Assembly (NCBI RefSeq): GCF_009801115.1
Contig: NZ_VTOL01000003.1
Coordinates: 434,001 to 498,000, forward strand
Length of the DNA: 64,000 bases
Origin: Dyadobacter sp. 3J3
Lineage (GTDB): Bacteria > Bacteroidota > Bacteroidia > Cytophagales > Spirosomataceae
Reading direction: 5' to 3'
The notes under the pieces are model-generated. The model was not told the DNA's origin and did not search any database. It saw only the letters and a program-made list of their open reading frames with translations. Shown here one piece after another: positions 44,738 through 52,564 of the stretch. Every line of letters begins with the position of its first letter. Within the stretch, counting starts at the first letter, position 1. Made by a program: the position numbers and the translations under genes.

Positions 44738-46087
44738 ATGCAGCGCATCGAAGTCAAAAATTTCGGCCCATTAAAAGACATAAACCTTGAAATCAAGGAT
44801 TACATGGTTTTTATTGGGCCGCAAGCTTCGGGAAAAAGCACGCTGGCTAAGTTAATTTATTTCTTTTGGAAGGTTGAGGATAAGTTTAGACAAGAGATAT
44901 TACCAACCTACATGGGTAATTTATTGACTAAAACTCATCGTGAAGATGTCAATTATGCCGAGACATTTAAAGGTGATATTAGAAAATTAATTTCCGACTT
45001 TTTTCCAACGATTAGAAATGGAAACATTTCCTATTTCTATGAAAACGGATATAGTATAATTGTAGATCTTACCGCGTACTCCTTAGGACTTGAAGAAGAT
45101 ATTAAGTTAAGTAATGGTTTTTTAAATGAAATCAATGAAGTTGATCAACGTGTAAAAGATTCTCCTGCTCTGGCAAAATTACTTCGGCAGCAAAAAATAA
45201 ATCTTAATGACTTTATAGAAATAATTTCAAATGAGTTAACTGAAAATTTACCTAACAGGACTAAATCACAGAAAGTATATGTTCCTGCGGGCAGAGGGAT
45301 TTTAGCATTGCTATCCAATTCTTTTTCATTTGTAGAAAGTAATAGTTTAGACTATTTTAACAGCGACTTTATAAAATTCACTAATAAAATAAGAAAATTC
45401 ATCACTTCACCTGATTACGATAACTTCTTTGGAGCAAGTGCACGATTAATATTAAAAAATTCAGAGAAGGACATTTTTTCACTTAGCAACTTTTTATCTT
45501 ATAAAATATTAAAAGGAGATTTCCATATTGGGGATAATGGAGATGGAATAATGCAATATCACAATAATTCCGGCTATGTCGTCCCACTTAAACATACTTC
45601 CTCAGGCCAGCAAGAATCCGCATGGCTCATTAACACCATTCAATATCTGCTGTTCGACTTAATTGATAATAATAATGATATAGTTATAGAAGAACCAGAA
45701 GCGCATCTCTTTCCTGACGCTCAAAGAGATATCACCAATCTAATTACACTTTTGAGCAATCAAAAGAATGGAAACGCCAGACTTATCGTCACTACGCACA
45801 GTCCATATATTTTAGCGACCTTAAACAATTCTATTAAAGCTTACACTGCAGCTCAAATAGAAAACAAGTCCGAAGAAGTTGCCAATATACTTAGCAGAGA
45901 ATTCTGGATAAATCCGGAAAATCTTTTTGCGGGTCACATGCATGAAAACATTAAAGAAAACAATTTCAGTATCAAAAATATATACAATTCGGAGTTGAAT
46001 CTAATAAGTCATAAAGTGTTAGATAATATTTCCGATGATATTATGGAAGACTTTGATAAGCTTTTGGAAATTGAATACAGCGAATGA
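44738..46087 (+). CDS. ABC/AAA-type ATPase of a candidate two-gene defence module
   Basis: A 449-residue SMC/OLD-like ATPase (AAA_15/AAA_21 group). It begins MQRIEVKNFGPLKDINLEI; Walker A is GPQASGKST at residues 27-35, a VYVPAGRGILALL segment lies near 185, the ABC signature TSSGQQES near 287, Walker B DIVIEEPEAHLF from 314, and the H-loop TTHSPYIL near 352. The middle region is helical, as in such ATPases where it senses DNA or partner proteins. No Toprim or HNH domain is fused. It shares ATGA with the following nuclease-like gene. Such pairs (ATPase plus effector) are common in phage-defence systems like Septu or PARIS, but the effector differs here. It is visibly AT-richer than pyrH and frr. 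Confidence 0.85.
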   Translation: MQRIEVKNFGPLKDINLEIKDYMVFIGPQASGKSTLAKLIYFFWKVEDKFRQEILPTYMGNLLTKTHREDVNYAETFKGDIRKLISDFFPTIRNGNISYFYENGYSIIVDLTAYSLGLEEDIKLSNGFLNEINEVDQRVKDSPALAKLLRQQKINLNDFIEIISNELTENLPNRTKSQKVYVPAGRGILALLSNSFSFVESNSLDYFNSDFIKFTNKIRKFITSPDYDNFFGASARLILKNSEKDIFSLSNFLSYKILKGDFHIGDNGDGIMQYHNNSGYVVPLKHTSSGQQESAWLINTIQYLLFDLIDNNNDIVIEEPEAHLFPDAQRDITNLITLLSNQKNGNARLIVTTHSPYILATLNNSIKAYTAAQIENKSEEVANILSREFWINPENLFAGHMHENIKENNFSIKNIYNSELNLISHKVLDNISDDIMEDFDKLLEIEYSE

Positions 46088-46566
46088 AAAATTGTAATCC
46101 TTTTTTGGAACAAATATTTGCTGACTGTTTAGAATATTCGGGTAATACTGCGAATGAATTATCAGTGAAGGATAAAAAAGGAACTTCTCAATTTTTCATT
46201 AAAAATAATAATCATCATTTAATCAAAATACGAGTAGATGATTGTTTAATCAAGGGATCGGATAAGAAAAAATGTGACTATCTGATCCTGGATTGTACAG
46301 AGAACACAGCTTATTTTGTGGAACTTAAAGGAAAAAAGCTAGAAGATGCAGTGTTACAGATTGAGTCGACTGTAAATATTCTTTATGCTAAATTAAGGGA
46401 CTTCAACTTTTGTTGTCGAATAACCCAAACCAAGGTTGGTGGAAATTATCAAGAAGAAAAAGCTTCTCTTTTTAAATTTTTAAAAGAAAAGTATAAATCT
46501 AATTCCAATATCGCTACCAGGAAGTTGATAAGAATCGAAAGTCAAAAACTAATTGAAATAATATAA
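46084..46566 (+). CDS. Small PD-(D/E)XK nuclease-like protein, partner of the ATPase
   Basis: A 160-residue protein. No named family is assigned, but residues 64-94 read CDYLILD, then YFVELKG, then a helix with LQIEST: Asp65, Glu80, Lys82 and Gln92 give the D-(X)14-E-X-K-(helix)-Q pattern of PD-(D/E)XK nucleases. Around it are basic residues and four to five Cys. It is probably a nuclease effector controlled by the upstream ATPase; activity and target are inference. Start ATG overlaps the stop of the ATPase gene by four bases, and frr begins 9 bases after it. The stop codon lies in the 8-base repeat TAATATAA. Confidence 0.75.
   Translation: MKNCNPFLEQIFADCLEYSGNTANELSVKDKKGTSQFFIKNNNHHLIKIRVDDCLIKGSDKKKCDYLILDCTENTAYFVELKGKKLEDAVLQIESTVNILYAKLRDFNFCCRITQTKVGGNYQEEKASLFKFLKEKYKSNSNIATRKLIRIESQKLIEII
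46559..46566 (+). repeat. Direct repeat TAATATAA, right end of the pyrH-frr insert
   Basis: Identical to 44719-44726. Joining the two copies would leave pyrH followed by frr with a short spacer of about 13 bases after the pyrH stop. Confidence 0.35.
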
Positions 46567-46575
46567 AAGTTACCA

Positions 46576-47136
46576 ATGGAAGAAATAGAATTATATCTGG
46601 ACGACGCCAAAGACACGATGGAAGGTGCTATTAAGCACTTAATTATTGAACTTGGTAAAATACGCGCCGGAAAGGCATCTCCTCAAATGCTGGATGGGCT
46701 TCAGATTGATTATTACGGCACTATGACACCTTTGTCAAATGTAGCGACCATCAATACGCCAGATGCAAGAACGATTGCAATTCGTCCGTTTGAGAAAAAA
46801 ACAATTAATGATATTGAAAAAGCAATCCGTAACGGGAATCTTGGATTTTCACCTTCAAATGATGGTGAAATGATCCGTATTTCCGTTCCGCCGCTTAATG
46901 AGGAACGTCGTCGTGAACTGGCAAAACGTGCTAAAAACGAAGTTGAAACTGCGAAGATCAATATTCGCAATATTCGTCAGGATGCAAACAACTCACTTCG
47001 AAAATTGACAAAAGAAGGTGTTGCAGAAGATCTTGTGAAGATAAGTGAAGACCGCGTTCAGCAGCTTACCAATACTTTTGTTTCAAAAGTAGAGCAAATA
47101 CTTGTTGCGAAGGAAAAGGAAATAATGGAGGTCTAG
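46576..47136 (+). CDS. frr: Ribosome recycling factor
   Basis: A 186-residue two-domain protein that, with EF-G, splits the ribosome after termination. The helical arm and beta domain are evident: ELGKIRAGKASPQMLDGLQIDYYGTMTPLSNVATI, ARTIAIRPFEK, NDGEMIRISVPPLNEERRRELAKRAKNEVETAKINIRNIRQDANNSLRK. It is essential, so the inserted pair upstream must still permit its expression; it lies only 9 bases after the nuclease-like gene and no separate promoter box was seen. A strong terminator follows. Confidence 0.97.
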   Translation: MEEIELYLDDAKDTMEGAIKHLIIELGKIRAGKASPQMLDGLQIDYYGTMTPLSNVATINTPDARTIAIRPFEKKTINDIEKAIRNGNLGFSPSNDGEMIRISVPPLNEERRRELAKRAKNEVETAKINIRNIRQDANNSLRKLTKEGVAEDLVKISEDRVQQLTNTFVSKVEQILVAKEKEIMEV

Positions 47137-47137
47137 A

Positions 47138-47270
47138 TTAGCTGTTGGCTTTTAGCGATTAGCATTTAGCTTCAACAAAAAAATCCCGCATTGCTGCGGG
47201 ATTTTTTTGTTTCTTGTATTTTTTTCTCTCTCACATTTAGCTAATAGCCAAACGCTTACAGCTAAAAACT
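47138..47270. repeat. Imperfect inverted TTAGC-rich repeats flanking the frr terminator
   Basis: 47138-47170 (TTAGCTGTTGGC, then TTTTAGCG, TTAGC, TTTAGC) and, on the other strand, 47234-47270 (TTTTTAGCTGTAAGCG, TTTGGC, TATTAGC) are related imperfect inverted copies with the terminator between them. The right copy reaches the stop codon of the UXS gene. Confidence 0.5.
47177..47208. terminator. Bidirectional terminator between frr and uxs
   Basis: A 14-bp stem with ATCCCGCA and TGCGGGAT at its core, a 4-base TTGC loop, and A/T tracts on both sides, so it can serve both convergent genes. Confidence 0.87.
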
Positions 47271-48261
47271 AGTCTTCCTTCTTAAAATCTGCGAAACCTC
47301 TGTGGTTTGATTCTTCGTATAATCTTTCGTTTGGAAGATTACGGAAATAATCATAGGTGATCTGCAAACCTTCTGCACGGGCAACTTTCGGTTCCCATCC
47401 AAGGATTTCTCTTGCTTTTGTAATATCCGGTTGACGTTGTTTCGGATCATCTTGTGGAAGATCTTTGTAAACAACTTTCTGGTCTGTACCCGTCAATGCG
47501 ATGATTTCCTCAGCAAATTCCTTAATTGTGATTTCCGAAGGATTTCCAATGTTTACAGGCAATTCATAATCGCTTAAAAGCAAGCGGTAAATTCCTTCAA
47601 CAAGGTCATCAACATAACAGAAAGCGCGTGTCTGAGATCCGTCTCCGAAAATCGTGATATCTTCTCCACGTAATGCTTGTCCGATAAATGCCGGCAACAC
47701 ACGTCCGTCATTCAGTCGCATTCTTGGTCCGTAGGTATTGAAAATACGAACGATACGCGTTTCAACAGCATGATAGCGGTGATATGCCATCGTGATTGCT
47801 TCCTGATAACGTTTTGCTTCGTCATAACAGCCCCTTGGGCCAATCGGATTCACATGGCCCCAATATTCTTCCGTCTGCGGATGAACCAAAGGATCTCCAT
47901 AAACTTCCGAAGTAGAAGCAATGATAAAACGTGCTTTTTTGGCAAGAGCAAGTCCTAATAAATTATGCGTTCCCATGGCACCAACTTTTAAGGTCTGGAT
48001 AGGGATTTTCAAATAATCGATCGGGCTGGCCGGAGATGCGAAGTGCAGGATGTAATCCAGTTCTCCCGGGATGTGCACATATTTTGTCACATCATGGTGA
48101 TTGAACTCAAAATTTGGATCAGCCATCAAATGTTCGATATTCCGCAAATCACCTGTGATCAGGTTATCCATTGCGATCACGTACATTCCCTCTTTTAAAA
48201 ATCGCTCACAAAGATGCGACCCTAAAAAACCTGCCGCTCCCGTTATTAGTACACGCTTCAT
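47269..48261 (-). CDS. uxs: UDP-glucuronate decarboxylase (UDP-xylose synthase)
   Basis: A 330-residue short-chain dehydrogenase-like enzyme that converts UDP-glucuronate to UDP-xylose. Features: NAD-binding [24 protein letters not shown], and the catalytic [15 protein letters not shown] with Tyr and Lys of YxxxK plus the Arg typical of the UXS group, then [10 protein letters not shown] and [15 protein letters not shown]. There is no formyltransferase domain, so it is not ArnA. It lies 32 bases after the UDP-glucose dehydrogenase gene on the same strand, which supplies its substrate. The product is used for polysaccharide or glycoprotein sugars in the envelope. Confidence 0.93.
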   Translation of the reverse strand: MKRVLITGAAGFLGSHLCERFLKEGMYVIAMDNLITGDLRNIEHLMADPNFEFNHHDVTKYVHIPGELDYILHFASPASPIDYLKIPIQTLKVGAMGTHNLLGLALAKKARFIIASTSEVYGDPLVHPQTEEYWGHVNPIGPRGCYDEAKRYQEAITMAYHRYHAVETRIVRIFNTYGPRMRLNDGRVLPAFIGQALRGEDITIFGDGSQTRAFCYVDDLVEGIYRLLLSDYELPVNIGNPSEITIKEFAEEIIALTGTDQKVVYKDLPQDDPKQRQPDITKAREILGWEPKVARAEGLQITYDYFRNLPNERLYEESNHRGFADFKKED

Positions 48262-48293
48262 GAATTATATATTTTATTGAGATTGAGACAAAA

Positions 48294-49604
48294 TTATGAT
48301 ACTTTTTCCCGGCCGATGCTGAAATAAGTATAACCCATTTCACGCATTGTGCTTAATTCGTAAAGGTTACGTCCGTCAAAAATTACTTTATTTTTCAGCA
48401 ATTTACCCATTTTTTCAAATTCAGGTGTACGGAATTGCGGCCATTCTGTGAAAATCATCAGCGCATCTGCATCATCCAAAGCAGCATAAGGCGTGTGACA
48501 GAAAGTAACTTTATCTCCTAAAATTGCTTTTACATTATCCATCGCTTCCGGATCGTAAACCGTAATATTAGCTCCTGCTGCAAGCAAAGCTTCAATATTT
48601 TCCAAAGCCGGTGCTTCACGGATATCATCTGTGTAAGGTTTGAAAGCCAATCCCCATACTGCGATTGTTTTTCCTTTCAGATCGTTATCGAAGAAATTAT
48701 GAACCATCGGCAAAAGTTTCTTCTTTTGATCATCATTTACTTCCATCACTGATTTCAAAATTCTGAAATCATAATCGAAATCTGCTGATGTTTTTGCCAA
48801 AGCCTGAACATCTTTCGGGAAACAGCTGCCTCCATAACCAATACCGGCAAAAAGGAAACGTTTTCCGATACGGCTGTCTGTACCAATACCACGACGGATA
48901 TCATCCACATTTGCTCCTACTTTTTCGCAAAGGTTTGCGATCTCGTTCATGAAAGTAATTTTCATGGCAAGGAAAGAATTCGCAGCATATTTTGTCATTT
49001 CCGCAGAACGTTCGTCCATGAAAATAACCGGATTTCCCTGACGTACCAAAGGTGCGTAAAGTTTCTCCATTACCTTTTTAGCTTTTTCAGAAGTAGTACC
49101 AACCACAACACGGTCAGGCTTCATGAAATCTTCAACGGCAACACCTTCACGCAGGAATTCAGGATTAGAAACTACATCAAATTCAACTTTTGCATTTTTT
49201 GCAATCGTTGCACGTACTTTTTCAGCTGTTCCTACCGGCACTGTGCTTTTATCAATGATCACAGCATATTTATCCAAAATATACCCAAGATCATCCGCTA
49301 CTTTAAGAATGTATTTCAAATCCGCAGAACCATCTTCACCCGGAGGTGTTGGCAGCGCCAGGAAGATTACTTCTGCATCTTTAATTCCTTCTGCAAGGTT
49401 TGTTGTAAATTTCAAACGACCTTCTTCCACATTACGATGAAAGAGAACATCGAGTCCCGGTTCGTAAATTGGAATTTCTCCATTTAACATACGGTCAATT
49501 TTTTTCACATCAATGTCTACACAAATGACCTGATTTCCTGTTTCAGCGAAACAAGTTCCTGTTACCAGCCCAACATAGCCGGTTCCTACTACTGCTATTT
49601 TCAT
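48294..49604 (-). CDS. ugd: UDP-glucose 6-dehydrogenase
   Basis: A 436-residue enzyme that oxidises UDP-glucose to UDP-glucuronate with 2 NAD+. N-terminal Rossmann motif GTGYVGLVTGTCFAETG, then ALPTPPGEDGSADL, SNPEFLREGVAVEDF, the catalytic GYGGSCFPKDVQAL with the active-site Cys, AVWGLAFKPYTDDIREAP, and a C-terminal UDP-binding domain. All parts are present. First gene of the two-gene UDP-xylose operon; a promoter box lies about 90 bases upstream. Confidence 0.96.
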   Translation of the reverse strand: MKIAVVGTGYVGLVTGTCFAETGNQVICVDIDVKKIDRMLNGEIPIYEPGLDVLFHRNVEEGRLKFTTNLAEGIKDAEVIFLALPTPPGEDGSADLKYILKVADDLGYILDKYAVIIDKSTVPVGTAEKVRATIAKNAKVEFDVVSNPEFLREGVAVEDFMKPDRVVVGTTSEKAKKVMEKLYAPLVRQGNPVIFMDERSAEMTKYAANSFLAMKITFMNEIANLCEKVGANVDDIRRGIGTDSRIGKRFLFAGIGYGGSCFPKDVQALAKTSADFDYDFRILKSVMEVNDDQKKKLLPMVHNFFDNDLKGKTIAVWGLAFKPYTDDIREAPALENIEALLAAGANITVYDPEAMDNVKAILGDKVTFCHTPYAALDDADALMIFTEWPQFRTPEFEKMGKLLKNKVIFDGRNLYELSTMREMGYTYFSIGREKVS

Positions 49605-49692
49605 AAAATCCTATAATAATATAGCTGCGATGAATTAGATTTAATAACCTGTTAAATTGTATTTTATTAAGCTCTCAAAACGTCATTGGAAG

Positions 49693-49719
49693 CAAAAGTA
49701 ATTTTTTTATACGAATCAA
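49693..49719 (-). promoter_or_regulatory. Candidate promoter of ugd-uxs
   Basis: On the minus strand TTG (49719-49717), 16 bases, then TACTTTTG (49700-49693), an exact -7 box with slightly short spacing. A leader of about 80 bases follows before ugd. Confidence 0.42.
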
Positions 49720-49816
49720 ACTTCTTCTCATCCGCTTTTGTTTTTATTCGGCAATGAAATATGTTCATTTCTTCTTATAATTGAACTATACATATTTACT
49801 CATCAACATAAACGAC

Positions 49817-50977
49817 ATGCACACCTCAGATCTAACCGAAGACCAACAAGCCGAAATCCGGTCGATGATTGAAAAAACCGTTCGTGATTTCGCAGCGAAG
49901 GAAATAAAACCAAATATCAGCCAATGGGACGAAGAACAATTTTTCCCAAAAAAGATATTTCACCAGCTTGGAGAGCTTGGACTGATGGGTATGCTTGTAC
50001 CCGAAATTTACGGTGGCGCAGGTTTTGGCTATGCCGAATACGTAACCGCAATTATTGAACTTTCAAAGGTTGATCCTTCCATCGGATTGTCCATGGCTGC
50101 ACACAATTCTCTTTGTACAAATCATATTCTGATGTTTGGAAGCGAGGAGCAAAAAAATAAATATCTCCCAAAACTGGCTACCGGACAATGGATCGGAGCC
50201 TGGGGACTGACCGAGCCAAATACCGGATCCGACGCAGGAAATATGCAAACGGTAGCAGTTAGAAAAGGAGACGGCTGGATTATTAACGGATCGAAAAATT
50301 TTATTACAAACGGGAAAAGCGGTGATGTTACCGTACTAATTGCCAGAACCGGTGAGCCTGGCGATAAACATGGAGCAACGGCTTTTATTATTGAACAGGG
50401 AACACCGGGATTCAGCGCTGGTCGGAAAGAAAACAAACTCGGTATGCGTGCATCAGAAACCGTGGAGCTTATATTTCAGGATTGTTTTATTTCTGACGAT
50501 CAGCGAATGGGCGAAACTGGCGACGGGTTTATTCAGTCGCTGAAAGTTTTGGATGGTGGAAGAATTTCTATTGCTGCTTTGGGAGTAGGTACTGCCTTAG
50601 GTGCTTATGAGGCTGCTTTAAGTTATTCCAAAGAAAGAAAACAATTTGGCAAATCCATTTCGAATTTCCAGGCCATCGCTTTTAAACTGGCCGATATGTA
50701 TACTGATATTCAGGCATCTTTGCTGCTTACATATCACGCAGCGGCTTTAAAAGACAAAGGCCAAACGGTAACATTACCAAGTTCGGTTGCCAAATATCAT
50801 TCCTCCGAAACCGCCGTGCGCGTTGCAAACGAGGCTGTTCAGATTTTTGGCGGGTATGGTTTTACAAAAGATTATCCGGTAGAAAAATTTTATCGCGATA
50901 GCAAACTTTGCACCATTGGAGAAGGCACCAGCGAAATTCAAAAAATGGTTATTTCAAAAGAAATCTTGAAAGATTAA
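49817..50977 (+). CDS. Acyl-CoA dehydrogenase (short/branched-chain type)
   Basis: A 386-residue FAD enzyme of fatty-acid or branched-chain amino-acid breakdown. N-terminal helices, then GLTEPNTGSDAGNMQT (FAD and substrate), a central beta domain with WIINGSKNFITNG, and the C-terminal helical domain with RKQFGKSISNFQAIAFKLADM, QIFGGYGFTKDYPVEKFYRDSKLCTIGEGTSEIQ containing the catalytic Glu of GEGT. ATG 49817 (MHTSDLTEDQQ) fits the family; the frame continues upstream to a TTG at 49781. A single-gene unit, with a hairpin repeat behind it. Confidence 0.94.
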   Translation: MHTSDLTEDQQAEIRSMIEKTVRDFAAKEIKPNISQWDEEQFFPKKIFHQLGELGLMGMLVPEIYGGAGFGYAEYVTAIIELSKVDPSIGLSMAAHNSLCTNHILMFGSEEQKNKYLPKLATGQWIGAWGLTEPNTGSDAGNMQTVAVRKGDGWIINGSKNFITNGKSGDVTVLIARTGEPGDKHGATAFIIEQGTPGFSAGRKENKLGMRASETVELIFQDCFISDDQRMGETGDGFIQSLKVLDGGRISIAALGVGTALGAYEAALSYSKERKQFGKSISNFQAIAFKLADMYTDIQASLLLTYHAAALKDKGQTVTLPSSVAKYHSSETAVRVANEAVQIFGGYGFTKDYPVEKFYRDSKLCTIGEGTSEIQKMVISKEILKD

Positions 50978-51009
50978 CATATTTAACAAAGACCATCCAT
51001 CCTGTACTA

Positions 51010-51042
51010 TTACCGACGACCGCGCTTGCAGGTCGTTGGTAA
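51010..51042. repeat. REP-like hairpin between the acyl-CoA dehydrogenase and SPFH genes
   Basis: TTACCGACGACC pairs with GGTCGTTGGTAA (one mismatch in 12) around a 9-base loop. There is no T tract, so it is not a typical terminator. The CGACC...GGTCG core recalls the arms of the element at 1975-2164, without being the same sequence. Confidence 0.5.
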
Positions 51043-51103
51043 CACATTGTTAGGAAAAAGTTTGCGACAAGGTTATTTTCGTTACAAACCTTAACAAAAA
51101 ACA

Positions 51104-52021
51104 ATGATGACTCCACTATTGGTACTTCTTGTCCTTGTCGTACTTACCATTTTGATGACGGTAAAAGTAATTCCGCAGCAAACTGCTTATATCATGGAAA
51201 GGCTTGGGAAATTCTACGGTGTACTACAACCGGGAATTAATTTTATCATTCCGTTTTTTGACCGGATTGCCTATAAATACACGCTTAAAGAAACGGCTAT
51301 TGATATTCCTGAACAAATCTGTATTACCCGTGACAATGTACAGGTACGTATGGACGGCGTTATTTTTATTCAGGTAATTGATCCTAAAAAAGCGGCTTAC
51401 GGAATTGCAGATTATACTTTTGCAGTGATACAACTTGCACAAACCACAATGCGGAGTGAGATCGGGAAACTTGATCTTGATAAAACCTTTGAAGAACGAA
51501 TGACCATTAACCGCGCCGTTGTACAATCCATCGACGATGCTGCGATTGGCTGGGGCGTAAAAGTGCTTCGTTATGAAATAAAAAATATCACGCCTCCGCA
51601 AAGTGTACTGATTGCGATGGAAAAACAAATGCAGGCTGAACGGGAACGCCGGGCCGTGATTTTGCAATCAGATGGTGAAAAACAAGCTGCCATTAATGTT
51701 GCGGAAGGACAAAAGCAAAAAGCAGTACTGGAATCTGAAGGTTTGCGCTTACGTCAGATTAATGAGGCGGAAGGTGAAGCTGCCGCTTTAAAATCCGTTG
51801 CGGAAGCCACAGCGGAAAGTATAAGGCTGGTAGCAGCGGCAATTCAAACCGAAGGAGGAATGGAGGCTGTACAGCTGAAAGTCGCAGATAATTATGTTGA
51901 ACAATTTGGAAAACTTGCGAAAGCGGGCAATACCATGATACTACCGGCTAACTTCGCCGATATGGGTGGAATGATTGCCGCAGCCATGAGTATAGTAAAA
52001 TCTTCCGAACCAAAGAAATAG
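51104..52021 (+). CDS. SPFH/paraslipin membrane protein
   Basis: A 305-residue stomatin-like protein of the SPFH family. An N-terminal membrane helix (residues 3-20) precedes KVIPQQTAYIMERLGKFYGVLQPGINFIIPFFDRIAYKYTLKE, the core of the SPFH domain, ending in RYEIKNITPPQSVLIAMEKQMQAERERRAVILQSDGEKQAAINVAEGQKQ, a long helical coiled coil. Such proteins form cage-like oligomers in the inner membrane (QmcA, HflKC). The gene is followed after 2 bases by an NfeD-type gene, a pairing known in bacteria for microdomain proteins. Confidence 0.9.
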   Translation: MMTPLLVLLVLVVLTILMTVKVIPQQTAYIMERLGKFYGVLQPGINFIIPFFDRIAYKYTLKETAIDIPEQICITRDNVQVRMDGVIFIQVIDPKKAAYGIADYTFAVIQLAQTTMRSEIGKLDLDKTFEERMTINRAVVQSIDDAAIGWGVKVLRYEIKNITPPQSVLIAMEKQMQAERERRAVILQSDGEKQAAINVAEGQKQKAVLESEGLRLRQINEAEGEAAALKSVAEATAESIRLVAAAIQTEGGMEAVQLKVADNYVEQFGKLAKAGNTMILPANFADMGGMIAAAMSIVKSSEPKK

Positions 52022-52023
52022 AT

Positions 52024-52464
52024 ATGGATTTGTCGTTGCCACAAATATGGGTGATTATCGGACTGCTGATGTTGGTGGCAGAGCTGGTAAGTACTGCATT
52101 GGTTTTTGTATTTTTTGCTGTTGGAGGATTAATAACTGCCTTACTCGCAGCAATAGGTTTATTGCCAAGTCTCGAATACCAGATCGTGGCATTCTCTGTA
52201 ATTTCAATTTTGACATTAATCATTTTTAGAAAAAATGCGAAAAGATTAATGGAGGCCAGGCACGACAAACATCAGGAGTATAAGGAATTTGCAGGAGAAA
52301 CGGCTATGGTAATAAGGGATATACCGGCAAGTGGAGAAGGGAAAATATATTACCGTGGTGCTGAATGGAGCGCAATTTCTGAAAATCATGCACCGATTGA
52401 AGCTGGTAGTAAAGTAATTATTCAGCGGACAGAAGGAATTACTTTGGTGGTGGAGGAATCTTAG
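52024..52464 (+). CDS. NfeD-family membrane protein
   Basis: A 146-residue protein with three or four membrane helices (about residues 8-75) and a C-terminal OB-fold domain from KEFAGETAMVIRDIPASGEGKIYYRGAEWSAISENHAPIEAGSKVIIQRTEGITLVVEE, typical of NfeD1b-type proteins without the protease domain. These partner with SPFH proteins such as the preceding gene, 2 bases upstream. They are thought to help form or maintain membrane microdomains. The operon ends in a terminator shared with the convergent gene. Confidence 0.9.
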   Translation: MDLSLPQIWVIIGLLMLVAELVSTALVFVFFAVGGLITALLAAIGLLPSLEYQIVAFSVISILTLIIFRKNAKRLMEARHDKHQEYKEFAGETAMVIRDIPASGEGKIYYRGAEWSAISENHAPIEAGSKVIIQRTEGITLVVEES

Positions 52465-52507
52465 AGAATATCAAATTCTCATTGGCAACAAAATAGCTAT
52501 ATTTCAA

Positions 52508-52550
52508 AAAAAGGCCTCAAAGGAAACCAAATCCCTTTGAGGTCTTTTCA
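52508..52550. terminator. Bidirectional terminator between nfeD-type and phosphatase genes
   Basis: AAGGCCTCAAAGG pairs with CCTTTGAGGTCTT (one G-T mismatch) with A- and T-rich flanks on both sides. Confidence 0.77.
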
Positions 52551-52564
52551 ATTATCAATGTATT

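Noticed and set aside
44738..46566. Assignment of the pyrH-frr pair to Septu, PARIS or Gabija
   Set aside because: The partner shows neither the HNH motif of PtuB, the Toprim-type fold of AriB, nor a UvrD-like helicase as in GajB; the ATPase alone is too general to name a system.
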